A stretch of DNA of 64,000 nucleotides from Burkholderia sp. Leaf177 (GCF_001424345.1 NZ_LMPF01000023.1:529984-593983), one strand, 5' to 3'; counted from the stretch's first letter, positions 8,869 to 16,885 are shown. The notes: a model not told the origin generated them from the letters alone. Translations and numbers: made by a program.

Positions 8869-9255
8869 TCAGGCATCGTCGTACTTGATGTAGCGAAAGC
8901 GTTGATCGTCCGACGGCGTGCCTTCCAGCGCACCGCCTTCGCGTCCCGGCTGCCACTGGATCACCTCTTCTATCTTGCTCGCGAGCGCAATGTCCTTGCC
9001 CGTGATGCCCTTGGCGGAATGCGTCTTGAGCTTCACCACCACGAACGCATACGAGACCGTGAGGTCAGGGTGATGCCATGCAGCCTCTGCAAGGTGTCCA
9101 ATGGTGTTGACCACCATCAGCGTGCCTTTCCATCCTTCGGTCTTGTACTTGCGGCGCAGCCAGCCGTCTTCCATATACCAGTGCGCGAGCGCGCCGCTGA
9201 GGTGTTGCTGGATCTCTTCATCGGAGAAAACCTTCTCAGGTTGCTTGCTGGTCAT
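8869..9255 (-). CDS. Pterin-4a-carbinolamine dehydratase (H4MPT cluster copy)
   Basis: A 128-residue protein of the PCD/DcoH family. The active-site signature is present: EAAWHHPDLTVSY, then a downstream His in KLKTHS and KDIALA at the end. The enzyme dehydrates 4a-hydroxy-tetrahydropterins. No phenylalanine hydroxylase lies nearby, so the copy probably serves the H4MPT pathway. Its ATG at 9255 has GAGGG upstream. It heads the minus-strand operon and is divergent from xoxF, sharing a 434-bp control region. Confidence 0.9.
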   Translation of the reverse strand: MTSKQPEKVFSDEEIQQHLSGALAHWYMEDGWLRRKYKTEGWKGTLMVVNTIGHLAEAAWHHPDLTVSYAFVVVKLKTHSAKGITGKDIALASKIEEVIQWQPGREGGALEGTPSDDQRFRYIKYDDA

Positions 9256-9689
9256 GGCATACCCTCGCTTGATCCCGAAAGGGAAAAGTGCAATTGAAAT
9301 ACTCGTGCAAGCACCGCGCCAGAAATCAAGTGGTGCACATATCCATGAAGAGGTCTTGTTCATGGTGCAGCGCACTGGCATCCCGGCAATAACCCTTAGC
9401 GTTCAACGGGCTGGCTGTATCGCGGATTTGACACAGTATGTGTCGTTATCCGAATGAAGCGTATCGCGGCACGGTCTTGTTTAACGCGCCTGCTCCACTG
9501 GTGCTGCGTCCGTTACGGCGCCGCCCGATGTTTCATCTCCCGGCATGGAATATGCAATTCGTCTTCGCAAACAGAAGCCCGTCATTGAACGGGCGGAGCT
9601 TAAGCTCGCTGCCTGCACCGGTGAAGGCGCGCCCGGAGCGTGGTAGTGGGGTCATCCCTAGTCGGACGGCAACACATTCTGGAGGAGAC
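9256..9689. other. Divergent control region between the H4MPT operon and xoxF
   Basis: 434 bases without a gene. It contains the inverted repeat GACACA-GTA-TGTGTC (9430-9444), a GCCCGT/ACGGGC hairpin (9577-9594) and the 12-bp palindrome GAGCTTAAGCTC (9596-9607) in the likely xoxF leader, then GGAGGAG just before the xoxF ATG. A frame continues upstream of xoxF to 9438 but lacks a signal peptide at that point and is not part of the protein. Confidence 0.6.
9430..9444. promoter_or_regulatory. Inverted repeat GACACA-GTA-TGTGTC, candidate operator
   Basis: Perfect 6-bp arms with a 3-bp spacer, lying about 175 bp upstream of the dehydratase start and 245 bp upstream of xoxF. The left arm overlaps TTGACA (9428-9433). 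The position between two divergent C1 operons makes it a candidate binding site, for example for the LysR protein encoded at 13889-14845. The assignment is inference. Confidence 0.45.
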
Positions 9690-11498
9690 ATGAAACTACG
9701 CACCCTGGTTCTTGGACTGGCGGTGGTTGCAGGAACGGCCTTTAGCTCATTCGTGGCACAAGCCGATCCGCAGCTCGACGCCTCGATCAAGAACTCATCG
9801 AACTGGGCCGCTCAAGCAGGTGATTACTCGAATCACCGGTACAGCCCGCTCAAGCAGATCAATGAAAGCAACGTCGCGAAGATGCAGGTGGCGTGGACCA
9901 TGTCGACCGGCGTGTTGCGCGGTCACGAAGGTTCGCCGCTCGTGATCGGCGACACTATGTATATCCACTCGCCGTTTCCCAACAAGGTCATCGCGATCAA
10001 CCTGAAGGACCAGACGTTTATCTGGCAATACGAACCTAAGCAGGATACGCAGGTGGTATCGGTGATGTGTTGCGACACCGTCAACCGCGGGCTGGCTTTC
10101 GGTGACGGCAAGATCTTCCTGCAACAGGCGGACACCAAGCTGGTCGCACTCGATGCCAAGACGGGCGATGTCAAATGGACCGCGCAAAACGGTAATCCCA
10201 AAGCTGGCGAAACCAACACCAATGCGCCGCATGTTTTCGGCGACAAGGTGATCACGGGTATCTCCGGCGGGGAATTCGGCGTGCGCGGCCGCCTGATCGC
10301 ATACGACATCAAGACCGGCAAGGAGGTCTGGAAAGCGTTCAGCACGGGCCCCGACAACGAGATGCTGCTCGATCCCGACAAGACCATGACCTGGGCCGAC
10401 GGCAAGATGGTGCCTGTGGGCGCGGACTCGTCGCTGAAAAGCTGGAAGGGCGATCAGTGGAAGTCGGGAGGCGGCACGACCTGGGGCTGGTATGCCTGGG
10501 ACCCGAAGCTGAATCTTGTCTACTACGGCACCGGCAACCCCGGCACGTGGAACCCGACGCAACGTCCCGGCGACAACAAATGGTCGATGTCTATCTTCGC
10601 TCGCGACCTGAACACGGGTACGGCGAAATGGGTCTACCAGATGACGCCGCATGACGAATGGGACTACGACGGCGTGAACGAAATGATCCTCGCCGACCTG
10701 CCGATGAGCGGCAAGACCGTGCCGGCGATCGTCCATCTGGACCGTAATGGTTTCGGCTATACACTCAATCGCGAAACGGGCCAATTGCTGGTCGCCGACA
10801 AGTACGACCCGGCGGTGAACTGGGCTGATCGCGTGGATGTGAAGAGCGGACTGCCGATTCGCAACGCAGCATATTCCACGCAAGCAGCCGGTCCCGATCA
10901 CAACGTCAAGGGCATCTGTCCTGCAGCGTTGGGTTCTAAAGACCAGCAGCCCGCCGCGTTCGATCCGAACACTAAGCTGTTCCTCGTTCCGACCAACCAC
11001 GTGTGCATGGACTACGAGCCGTTCGAAGTGGAATACGTGTCCGGACAGCCTTACGTTGGCGCGACGCTTTCTATGTACCCCGGCCCGAACGAAAAGGGCG
11101 CAATGGGCAACTTCATTGCCTGGGATGCAGCCAAGGGCAAGATTGCGTGGTCCAAGCCGGAGAAGTTCTCGGTGTGGTCCGGCGCGCTGGCAACAGCAGG
11201 CGGCATTGCGTTCTACGGCACCCTTGAAGGTTATCTGAAGGCCGTGCGCATTTCGGATGGCAAGGAGCTGTGGAAGTTCAAGACGCCTTCCGGGATTATC
11301 GGCAACGTGTTCACGTATCAATATCAGGGCAAGCAATTCGTGGGTGTCTACTCGGGCATCGGCGGATGGGCGGGAATCGGCATGGCGGCAGGCCTCGAAA
11401 AGTCCACGGAAGGACTGGGCGCGGTCGGCGGCTATCGTGAACTGGCGAAGTACACCGCGCTGGGCGGCACGCTTTTCGTGTTCGCAATCCCGAGCTGA
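9690..11498 (+). CDS. xoxF: Lanthanide-dependent PQQ methanol dehydrogenase XoxF
   Basis: A 602-residue periplasmic quinoprotein that oxidises methanol (and possibly formaldehyde) with PQQ and a lanthanide ion. A signal peptide ends near VAQA-DP (about residue 26). The vicinal disulfide is C127-C128 (MCCD). Metal ligands by family comparison are E195 (GGEFGVRG), N283 (YGTGNPGTW) and D325 in DEWDYDG, the catalytic base. D327, two residues on, is the extra Asp that marks XoxF and binds the lanthanide; calcium-type MxaF has Ala there. Beta-propeller tryptophan motifs recur along the chain. GGAGGAG precedes the ATG. xoxG and xoxJ follow. No mxaF-type genes or PQQ synthesis genes lie in the window. 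Confidence 0.96.
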   Translation: MKLRTLVLGLAVVAGTAFSSFVAQADPQLDASIKNSSNWAAQAGDYSNHRYSPLKQINESNVAKMQVAWTMSTGVLRGHEGSPLVIGDTMYIHSPFPNKVIAINLKDQTFIWQYEPKQDTQVVSVMCCDTVNRGLAFGDGKIFLQQADTKLVALDAKTGDVKWTAQNGNPKAGETNTNAPHVFGDKVITGISGGEFGVRGRLIAYDIKTGKEVWKAFSTGPDNEMLLDPDKTMTWADGKMVPVGADSSLKSWKGDQWKSGGGTTWGWYAWDPKLNLVYYGTGNPGTWNPTQRPGDNKWSMSIFARDLNTGTAKWVYQMTPHDEWDYDGVNEMILADLPMSGKTVPAIVHLDRNGFGYTLNRETGQLLVADKYDPAVNWADRVDVKSGLPIRNAAYSTQAAGPDHNVKGICPAALGSKDQQPAAFDPNTKLFLVPTNHVCMDYEPFEVEYVSGQPYVGATLSMYPGPNEKGAMGNFIAWDAAKGKIAWSKPEKFSVWSGALATAGGIAFYGTLEGYLKAVRISDGKELWKFKTPSGIIGNVFTYQYQGKQFVGVYSGIGGWAGIGMAAGLEKSTEGLGAVGGYRELAKYTALGGTLFVFAIPS

Positions 11499-11682
11499 GT
11501 GCCAGTTGCCTCTGCTTTAACAGGCTGTAAGGCGGCATCAGTCCGCCCGACTTGAGAGTGCAGGATGCGTGCTGGCCGGAAGCTTGCCGCGCGCGTCCCC
11601 CCAAATCCCAACCGTTTATCCACACCGCCGGCGTCTACTGACGCTCGGACGCAGCACGCTCTAAACGAAGGAGACTTGAGCA

Positions 11683-12096
11683 ATGAAAGGCCGAACACTC
11701 TTGCCGCTGGCGATAGCGCTTGTCGCGATACCCGTTTCCTACGCCCAGACCGATTCGGCGCAGCTGAAACCGGTCGCGTATCAGGTTGTCGATGGCAACA
11801 AGGTCGATAACAACACGCTGCAAGGTTGGAGGACATGGCGCGCGCTTGCGTGCGAACGGTGTCACGGAGCGCAGCAACAAGGCATGGTGGGACCGTCGCT
11901 GATCGACGCGTTCAAGACGCTCGATACCACCGAGTTTCACAGGACGGTGTTCGGCGGACGCCTCGACAAGGGTATGCCCGACTTCAGTTCGAGCCCCATG
12001 ATGCAGAAGAATTGGCAGAACCTGTTCGCGTATCTGAAGGGACGCTCCGACGGCAAGATCAAGCCGGGCGACCTGCAGGCAATCGACGCCAAGTAA
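11683..12096 (+). CDS. xoxG: c-type cytochrome XoxG (electron acceptor of XoxF)
   Basis: A 137-residue secreted monohaem cytochrome c. The signal peptide ends SYA-QT (about residue 21). The haem motif is C57-E-R-C60-H61, and KGMPDF supplies Met near residue 98 as the likely second ligand. The order xoxF-xoxG-xoxJ is the standard lanthanide methanol dehydrogenase arrangement, so it should take electrons from XoxF and pass them to the terminal oxidase chain. GAAGGAG lies about 8 bases before the ATG. A 14-bp tandem repeat spans its stop codon. Confidence 0.92.
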   Translation: MKGRTLLPLAIALVAIPVSYAQTDSAQLKPVAYQVVDGNKVDNNTLQGWRTWRALACERCHGAQQQGMVGPSLIDAFKTLDTTEFHRTVFGGRLDKGMPDFSSSPMMQKNWQNLFAYLKGRSDGKIKPGDLQAIDAK

Positions 12097-12122
12097 TCGA
12101 CACCAAGTAATCGACGCCAAGC
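12081..12122. repeat. 14-bp tandem repeat, three copies, across the xoxG stop
   Basis: The unit AATCGACGCCAAGT occurs at 12081-12094, 12095-12108 (one change) and 12109-12122 (last base changed). The first copy supplies the final codons of xoxG, with the stop at 12094-12096. It looks like a slippage duplication. Confidence 0.85.
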
Positions 12123-12157
12123 AAGTGCACGCGGTTTTCGCTTTACCGGAGGGTTTG

Positions 12158-13051
12158 ATGTCTGAAGGCAATATAAGGCGCGCGGTTCTGGTCCTGTTGA
12201 GCGTGGCATGTCTGGGCGCAAGCGCGGCTCATGCCGACGGTCCGGCGCTGCCGCACAACGACGGGGCCGACGGTGTACTGCGCGTGTGTGCTGATCCGAA
12301 CAACATGCCCTTGTCCAACAGCCAGGGAGAAGGTTTCGAAAACAAGATCGCGGAGCAGATGGCAAGTGACTTCGGCTACAAGGTCGAATACACATTCTTT
12401 CCGCAGCGCATGGGCTTCATCCGCCGTACGTTGCGCGAAAAAATCCCCAACACCGACGACTATAAATGCGACCTGGTAATCGGCGTGCCGAAGGGTTACG
12501 ACATGACGTCGACCACGCGCGCGTGGCTGCATTCCACTTACGCGATGGTCTATCCCAACCGGCCCGAGTTTGCATCGATCGCTACGCCGTCCGATCTCCT
12601 CAAGTTGCCGCCCGACCAGTTGAGCAAGCTGCGTCTCGGCATCTTCTCGAATACGCCCGCGGTGGATTGGCTGCTGGGCAATAACCTCATCGAGCAGGCT
12701 GTTTCGTACAAGGTGCAAAGCGGCGATCCCGCCGAATTCCCCGGCGAGATGATCCAGCGCGATCTCGCGGCAGGCAATGTGGACGTGGTGTTCCTGTGGG
12801 GTCCCATTGCCGGATATTTTGCCAAGCAGGCGGGCGACAAGGTCAAGCTCGTGCCGTTTCCGCCTGCACCCGGTCCGCGCTTCGATTACGAAATTTCGAT
12901 GGGCGTGCGCTACGGAGAAGGCCCGTGGAAAACGAAGATCGACAACTGGATTGGCGCAAATCACGCGAAGATCGACAAGATCCTGACGAGCTACGACGTG
13001 CCGCTGCTGCCGATCAACGACGCGCCGTCTGCTCAGGCCAACGCGAAATGA
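12158..13051 (+). CDS. xoxJ: XoxJ, periplasmic solute-binding-fold protein of the XoxF system
   Basis: A 297-residue secreted protein; the signal peptide ends near AAHA-DG. It has the solute-binding protein fold found beside PQQ dehydrogenases: LRVCADPNNMPLSN, then GFENKIAEQMA, the FFPQRMGFIRRTLR block and DVVFLWGPIAGYFAKQAG. XoxJ proteins are thought to help activate or load XoxF rather than serve transport; no ABC permease is adjacent. The ATG at 12158 is chosen because GGAGGG lies six bases upstream; an in-frame start at 12125 lacks one. The stop overlaps the next start (ATGA). Confidence 0.92.
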   Translation: MSEGNIRRAVLVLLSVACLGASAAHADGPALPHNDGADGVLRVCADPNNMPLSNSQGEGFENKIAEQMASDFGYKVEYTFFPQRMGFIRRTLREKIPNTDDYKCDLVIGVPKGYDMTSTTRAWLHSTYAMVYPNRPEFASIATPSDLLKLPPDQLSKLRLGIFSNTPAVDWLLGNNLIEQAVSYKVQSGDPAEFPGEMIQRDLAAGNVDVVFLWGPIAGYFAKQAGDKVKLVPFPPAPGPRFDYEISMGVRYGEGPWKTKIDNWIGANHAKIDKILTSYDVPLLPINDAPSAQANAK

Positions 13052-13824
13052 CGGCATCGCCCGGTTGTTTTAAACGCGCGTGCAGCGTTGCCGTTGTCAC
13101 AGCGTGCATGCTGGTCGCAGTCGATCATGCGCGCGCTGCCGACGCTCCACCCTCCGCGAGCGCCGCGGCTTCGGACATTGCGCCGGCCGAGCGCTTGCTG
13201 TTTTTATCGACGCATCTGAAAGGGGTCGAGCCGCAGACGGAACTCGACTACGCGGTCGATCGATCCGGGCCGCCCGCCAAGGAAAAGGATACGGTGAAAG
13301 TGCTTGTTGTCAGCGCCGATAACGCCAACAGCGACGCACGCATTTCAGACCATCGCGGACCGGTCGAGATGTCTGGGGAAGGATTGCCGTGCAATCCGGT
13401 GATCCTTTATTTCCTCGAACACGATGTCGCCGAAATGCAGCAACTCACCGGCGGCCAGCGGCGCTATTTCCAGCGCCGCGTGCGTCTCGCGCTGGCAGCG
13501 AACCCCGCTATTACAGCCGTCACGCGCGACGCCCAGGGCAAAAAAGTCAGCGCACAGCAGATCGTCATCCAGCCTTATCTGGACGATCCAAACGGTTCGC
13601 GTTTCTCGCAATACGTGGGCAAGCGCTATACCTTCGTGATGTCCGATGCAGTGCCCGGCCAAGTGCTGCTGATCCGCACGGAAGTGCCGGGATCGAACAA
13701 CGATTTCGTGCATCCGTTGCAGATCGAGACGCTGAGTTATCAGGGCGCGCTGCGCAGCCTGTCGCCGCCGCCGGGAAAGAAAATGCCCGACAAGTCCGTG
13801 AATGCGCCGCGCGCGAGCAACTGA
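13048..13824 (+). CDS. Secreted protein of unknown function coupled to xoxJ
   Basis: A 258-residue protein whose ATG overlaps the xoxJ stop (ATGA), so it should be co-translated with the xox genes. An N-terminal hydrophobic segment ending ARA-AD (about residue 31) suggests export. The mature part has a single Cys in GLPCNP near residue 114, a charged middle, and a proline-rich basic tail (PPPGKKMPDKSVNAPR). I do not recognise a domain. There is no haem motif and no obvious metal site. By context it may be a further factor for XoxF maturation, electron transfer or metal handling; that is inference. Confidence 0.85.
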   Translation: MTASPGCFKRACSVAVVTACMLVAVDHARAADAPPSASAAASDIAPAERLLFLSTHLKGVEPQTELDYAVDRSGPPAKEKDTVKVLVVSADNANSDARISDHRGPVEMSGEGLPCNPVILYFLEHDVAEMQQLTGGQRRYFQRRVRLALAANPAITAVTRDAQGKKVSAQQIVIQPYLDDPNGSRFSQYVGKRYTFVMSDAVPGQVLLIRTEVPGSNNDFVHPLQIETLSYQGALRSLSPPPGKKMPDKSVNAPRASN

Positions 13825-13888
13825 AATCGGAGTTCGCGTTCCTGCCTGAACATGCCGCACACGCCGTCTTGCAGGACGGCCGCCCATT

Positions 13889-14845
13889 GTGAATTTCATT
13901 CGCTCGCTGACCCTGCGGCAACTGCAGATCTTCGTGATCGCGTGCCGTTACCCGAGCTTCGCGCGCGCGGCGGAAGAGTTGCACCTGACGCAGCCGGCTA
14001 TATCGATGCAAATACGCCAGCTCGAAGAAGCCGTCGGACTGCCGCTCTTTGAACGCGTTGCGCGCAAGCTGACGCTGACCGAAGCGGGCGAGCGTCTGTC
14101 GCATCACGCAAGCCGGATACTCGGCGAAATCAAGGACGCCGAAGACGCCATGACGTCGCTCTCGCACGCGGATAGCGGGTCGATTGCGGTGAGCATCGTG
14201 AGTTCGGCGACGTACTTCGCGCCCAAGTTGCTCGCCGCGTATTCGCGCCAGTATCCGCTTGTCGATGTCCGCTTTTCGGTTGGCAACCGCGAAACGCTGC
14301 TTCGCCAATTGCAGGACAACGCCACGGATATCGCCATCATGGGCCGGCCGCCGCCCGAGCTCGGCACGACCACCGAGCCGCTTGCCTATCACCCGCATGT
14401 GCTCATCTGCCCGACGGATCATCCGTTGCGTAATGCCCGCCGATTCGACTTGCAGGAACTTGCCGGCGATACCTTCCTGTTGCGCGAACCGGGATCGGGA
14501 ACCCGCGCCGTCTCCGAGCAGATGTTCAAGCAGCATCTGTTCATGCCGGCGCGCAGCGTGACGCTCGGCAGCAACGAGAGCATCAAGCAGGCCGTGATGG
14601 CGGGCATGGGCGTGAGCCTGATTTCGCTGCATACGCTCGCGCTCGAATTGCGATCGAACGAACTTGCATTGCTCGATGTCAACGGCACGCCAGTGGAACG
14701 CACATGGCAGATCGTGCATTTGCGCTCGAAGCGTTTGTCGCCGACATGTATTGCGTTTCGACGTTTCCTTCTTGAACACGCCGCGCCTTTTCTCGATCGC
14801 GAATATGCCGGGTTTGCTCCGCAGCACGCTGGTTCCACGCCTTGA
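13889..14845 (+). CDS. LysR-family regulator, CbbR-like
   Basis: A 318-residue LysR protein. The N-terminal winged HTH is RQLQIFVIACRYPSFARAAEELHLTQPAISMQIRQLE; the effector domain has DIAIMGRPPPE and GMGVSLISLHTLALEL, blocks seen in CbbR-type regulators. It starts with GTG at 13889, 64 bp after the secreted protein and in the same direction, so it may be the last gene of the xox operon. No RuBisCO genes are nearby. A role in controlling xox and H4MPT genes is plausible from position, with the 9430-9444 repeat as a possible site. Confidence 0.88.
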   Translation: MNFIRSLTLRQLQIFVIACRYPSFARAAEELHLTQPAISMQIRQLEEAVGLPLFERVARKLTLTEAGERLSHHASRILGEIKDAEDAMTSLSHADSGSIAVSIVSSATYFAPKLLAAYSRQYPLVDVRFSVGNRETLLRQLQDNATDIAIMGRPPPELGTTTEPLAYHPHVLICPTDHPLRNARRFDLQELAGDTFLLREPGSGTRAVSEQMFKQHLFMPARSVTLGSNESIKQAVMAGMGVSLISLHTLALELRSNELALLDVNGTPVERTWQIVHLRSKRLSPTCIAFRRFLLEHAAPFLDREYAGFAPQHAGSTP

Positions 14846-14925
14846 CCAAGCGAGGTCCGAACGCCTTTGCGCCGATTCGATACACTTTAGCGCAACGACG
14901 ATCAGTGACATGGCGAGGAGTTTTC

Positions 14926-15801
14926 ATGGCGACGCGAAAGACGGCGGTCAAAACGCCAGCGGCTAAAAAGAGCGCTGCGGTAAAAAAAACCACATCGAAG
15001 AACGCCGGCACCATTCGCGTTGGCGTTGGCGGATGGACATTCGAACCGTGGCGCGGTCTCTTCTATCCAAAAGACCTCGTTCAAAAGCGCGAGCTCGAAT
15101 ACGCGAGCCAGCAACTGACTTCCATCGAAATAAACGGTACGTTCTACGGCTCGCAAAAACCATCGACGTTTGCGAAGTGGCACGACGAAACGCCTGACAA
15201 TTTTGTCTTCTCGCTCAAGGCGCCGCGCTTTTCGACGAACCGTCGTGTGCTCTCGGAGGCTGGCGAATCCATCGAACGATTTCTCGCAAGCGGCGTGCTT
15301 GAACTCAAAGACAAGCTCGGCCCGATCAACTGGCAATTCGCCACGACCAAACAATTCGACGCGGAAGATTTCGAGGGTTTTCTCAAGCTTTTGCCCGCGA
15401 AGGTCGAAGGTCATCCGATCCGTCATGCGGTTGAGGTCCGGCACGAGAGTTTCCGTGACGACACGTTCGTCGCGCTCGCACGCAAGTATGGTGTCGCGAT
15501 TGTGATGTCGGGCGATTCGGAGTACCCGCAGATCGCCGATGTCACCGCGCCCTTCGTCTATGCGCGGATCATGGGGACGACCGAAGGTGAGGTGCAGGGC
15601 TACGACAGCAAGGCGCTCGATCAGTGGACCAAACGCGCGCGCGAATGGGCATCGGGTTCAACGCCGAAAGGCCTTGAAACGGTGGCAAAAGCTGCGCCTA
15701 AAGATACCCCGCTCGATGTGTACCTCTACGTGATCAGCGGCTTCAAAGCGCACAACCCCGCGGCAGCCATGGGGCTTATCGAGCGCTTGAAAGGCAAATG
15801 A
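14926..15801 (+). CDS. DUF72 (YecE family) protein with Lys/Ala-rich N-terminal tail
   Basis: A 291-residue protein. Residues 1-28 are lysine, alanine and threonine rich, like the tails of histone H1-like bacterial proteins. From residue 29 a DUF72 TIM-barrel begins: RVGVGGWTFEPWRGLFYP, SIEINGTFYGSQKPSTFAKW, FVFSLKAPRF, then VEVRHESF and YARIMGTTEG. The biochemical role of DUF72 is, to my knowledge, unknown. The ATG at 14926 has GAGGAG upstream. The basic tail may bind nucleic acid; that is inference. It ends 12 bp from the convergent GntR gene. Confidence 0.85.
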   Translation: MATRKTAVKTPAAKKSAAVKKTTSKNAGTIRVGVGGWTFEPWRGLFYPKDLVQKRELEYASQQLTSIEINGTFYGSQKPSTFAKWHDETPDNFVFSLKAPRFSTNRRVLSEAGESIERFLASGVLELKDKLGPINWQFATTKQFDAEDFEGFLKLLPAKVEGHPIRHAVEVRHESFRDDTFVALARKYGVAIVMSGDSEYPQIADVTAPFVYARIMGTTEGEVQGYDSKALDQWTKRAREWASGSTPKGLETVAKAAPKDTPLDVYLYVISGFKAHNPAAAMGLIERLKGK

Positions 15802-15813
15802 GCCACAAGCAAA

Positions 15814-16623
15814 TCAGGACTCCGCCTGAGCCTTCACGCGCTTGCGAATCTCGGCGTCGAGAATGAGGCGGCCGCGCAATTTGCCCTTCATGCGCTTCAC
15901 GTAACGCGGCGCTTCGGTCATGTGGACCACCATCAGTTCGCGGACTTTATCGGCATCGCGTTCGCGGGCTGCTTTCGTAATCGCCTTGTGAATCTTTACG
16001 TTGGCCTGGCCAAAGCGTTCCAGTTCGGCGGCCGGCGTATCGTTACGAAATTCGATCAGTTGCCGGATCATTTCATTGATCAGCTCGCAGCTGAAACGCA
16101 GGAACGGATTCGGATTGGCGGCCGCGAGGATATCGTGGAAATTCACGTCCTCCTGCCGGCGCTTGACGATATCGCCATCCTGGTGCGCCGAGGGTGTATC
16201 GCAACAGGCGATGCTGGCGTCGAGTGCTGCAAAGTCTGCTTCCGTGAGATGCGCAACGGCGCCGGCGGCAAGCTCGGGTTCGAGCAATTTGCGCACCGTG
16301 TAGATGTCGTCGATGCTGACATCTTTAAAGAACAGGTAGTTCTGCAGCAATTGCAGCGTGCGGTCGAGCGGCACTTCAATGATGGTGCCGCCGCCGCCCG
16401 GACCGGTCGTCACCTTGATCAATCCCTGCACTTCGAGTGACTTCAACGCCTCGCGTATGGTGCTTTTGCTCACCGTGAACATCTGCTGCAGTTCCACTTC
16501 GCGGGGCAGCTTGTCGCCCGGCTTCAGATCCCTTTCCGTGATGAGCCGCTTGATTTCCTCGGCGACCAGATCCGGACGCTTCTGCTGCCTGATGTCGATG
16601 GCACCTGCTTTTCCTCGCTCCAT
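15814..16623 (-). CDS. FadR/GntR-family regulator (FCD domain)
   Basis: A 269-residue regulator. The N-terminal winged HTH (VAEEIKRLITERDLKPGDKLP, then MFTVSKSTIREALKSLEVQGLI) is followed by a helical FCD ligand domain with the metal-site histidine pattern (FHDILAAANPNPF, then KIHKAI). The ATG at 16623 has GGAGAAGG upstream; a TTG four codons earlier is a less likely start. It is divergent from a branched-chain amino acid type ABC operon. The perfect palindrome at 16728-16749 lies between the two, so it is the probable regulator of that operon. Confidence 0.92.
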   Translation of the reverse strand: MERGKAGAIDIRQQKRPDLVAEEIKRLITERDLKPGDKLPREVELQQMFTVSKSTIREALKSLEVQGLIKVTTGPGGGGTIIEVPLDRTLQLLQNYLFFKDVSIDDIYTVRKLLEPELAAGAVAHLTEADFAALDASIACCDTPSAHQDGDIVKRRQEDVNFHDILAAANPNPFLRFSCELINEMIRQLIEFRNDTPAAELERFGQANVKIHKAITKAARERDADKVRELMVVHMTEAPRYVKRMKGKLRGRLILDAEIRKRVKAQAES

Positions 16624-16689
16624 AACCTTCTCCAAAGCTCTTGCTGACGGCTGTCGCCTCGCCTTCCGATGCCCCGGAATTTTGCCTTA

Positions 16690-16718
16690 TTGACACCCGA
16701 ATTTATTGTACCTACGAT
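16690..16718 (+). promoter_or_regulatory. Sigma-70 promoter of the Liv-type ABC operon
   Basis: TTGACA at 16690-16695, a 17-bp spacer, and TACGAT at 16713-16718 point toward the substrate-binding protein gene. The -35 is perfect and the -10 matches four of six bases. The start would be near 16725, just before the palindrome. Confidence 0.7.
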
Positions 16719-16727
16719 CCAGTTCAT

Positions 16728-16749
16728 CCTATTTATCATGATAAATAGG
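16728..16749. promoter_or_regulatory. Perfect 22-bp palindromic operator
   Basis: The half-site CCTATTTATCA is followed directly by its exact complement, making a 22-bp perfect palindrome in an AT-rich patch. It begins about 10 bp after the -10 box, a position where a bound repressor would block transcription. The divergent FadR-type protein is the obvious candidate to bind it. Confidence 0.8.
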
Positions 16750-16885
16750 CAGTGGCTAGCAACATAAAAGATTCGAGTCAAAGCTGCCGCAGAGCGCTTC
16801 GCGGCTGCCAGCACACATTCTGTAAGAGCTTTCCAGCCGGGTCTGCAGTAACGCGGCTCTCGTCTTTTCTTAAGGAGCGTCAATT

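Noticed and set aside
9373..9395. TGGCAT...GGCAAT near the xoxF promoter as a sigma-54 element
   Set aside because: The GG and GC pairs are too close together for a -24/-12 promoter.
9438..9689. N-terminal extension of xoxF by 84 codons
   Set aside because: The real protein begins with a signal peptide at 9690, preceded by GGAGGAG; the extension covers the control region.
9795..11336. 513-codon minus-strand frame opposite xoxF
   Set aside because: An antisense shadow of a clearly recognised gene; the translation is His/Arg/Val-rich with no domain.
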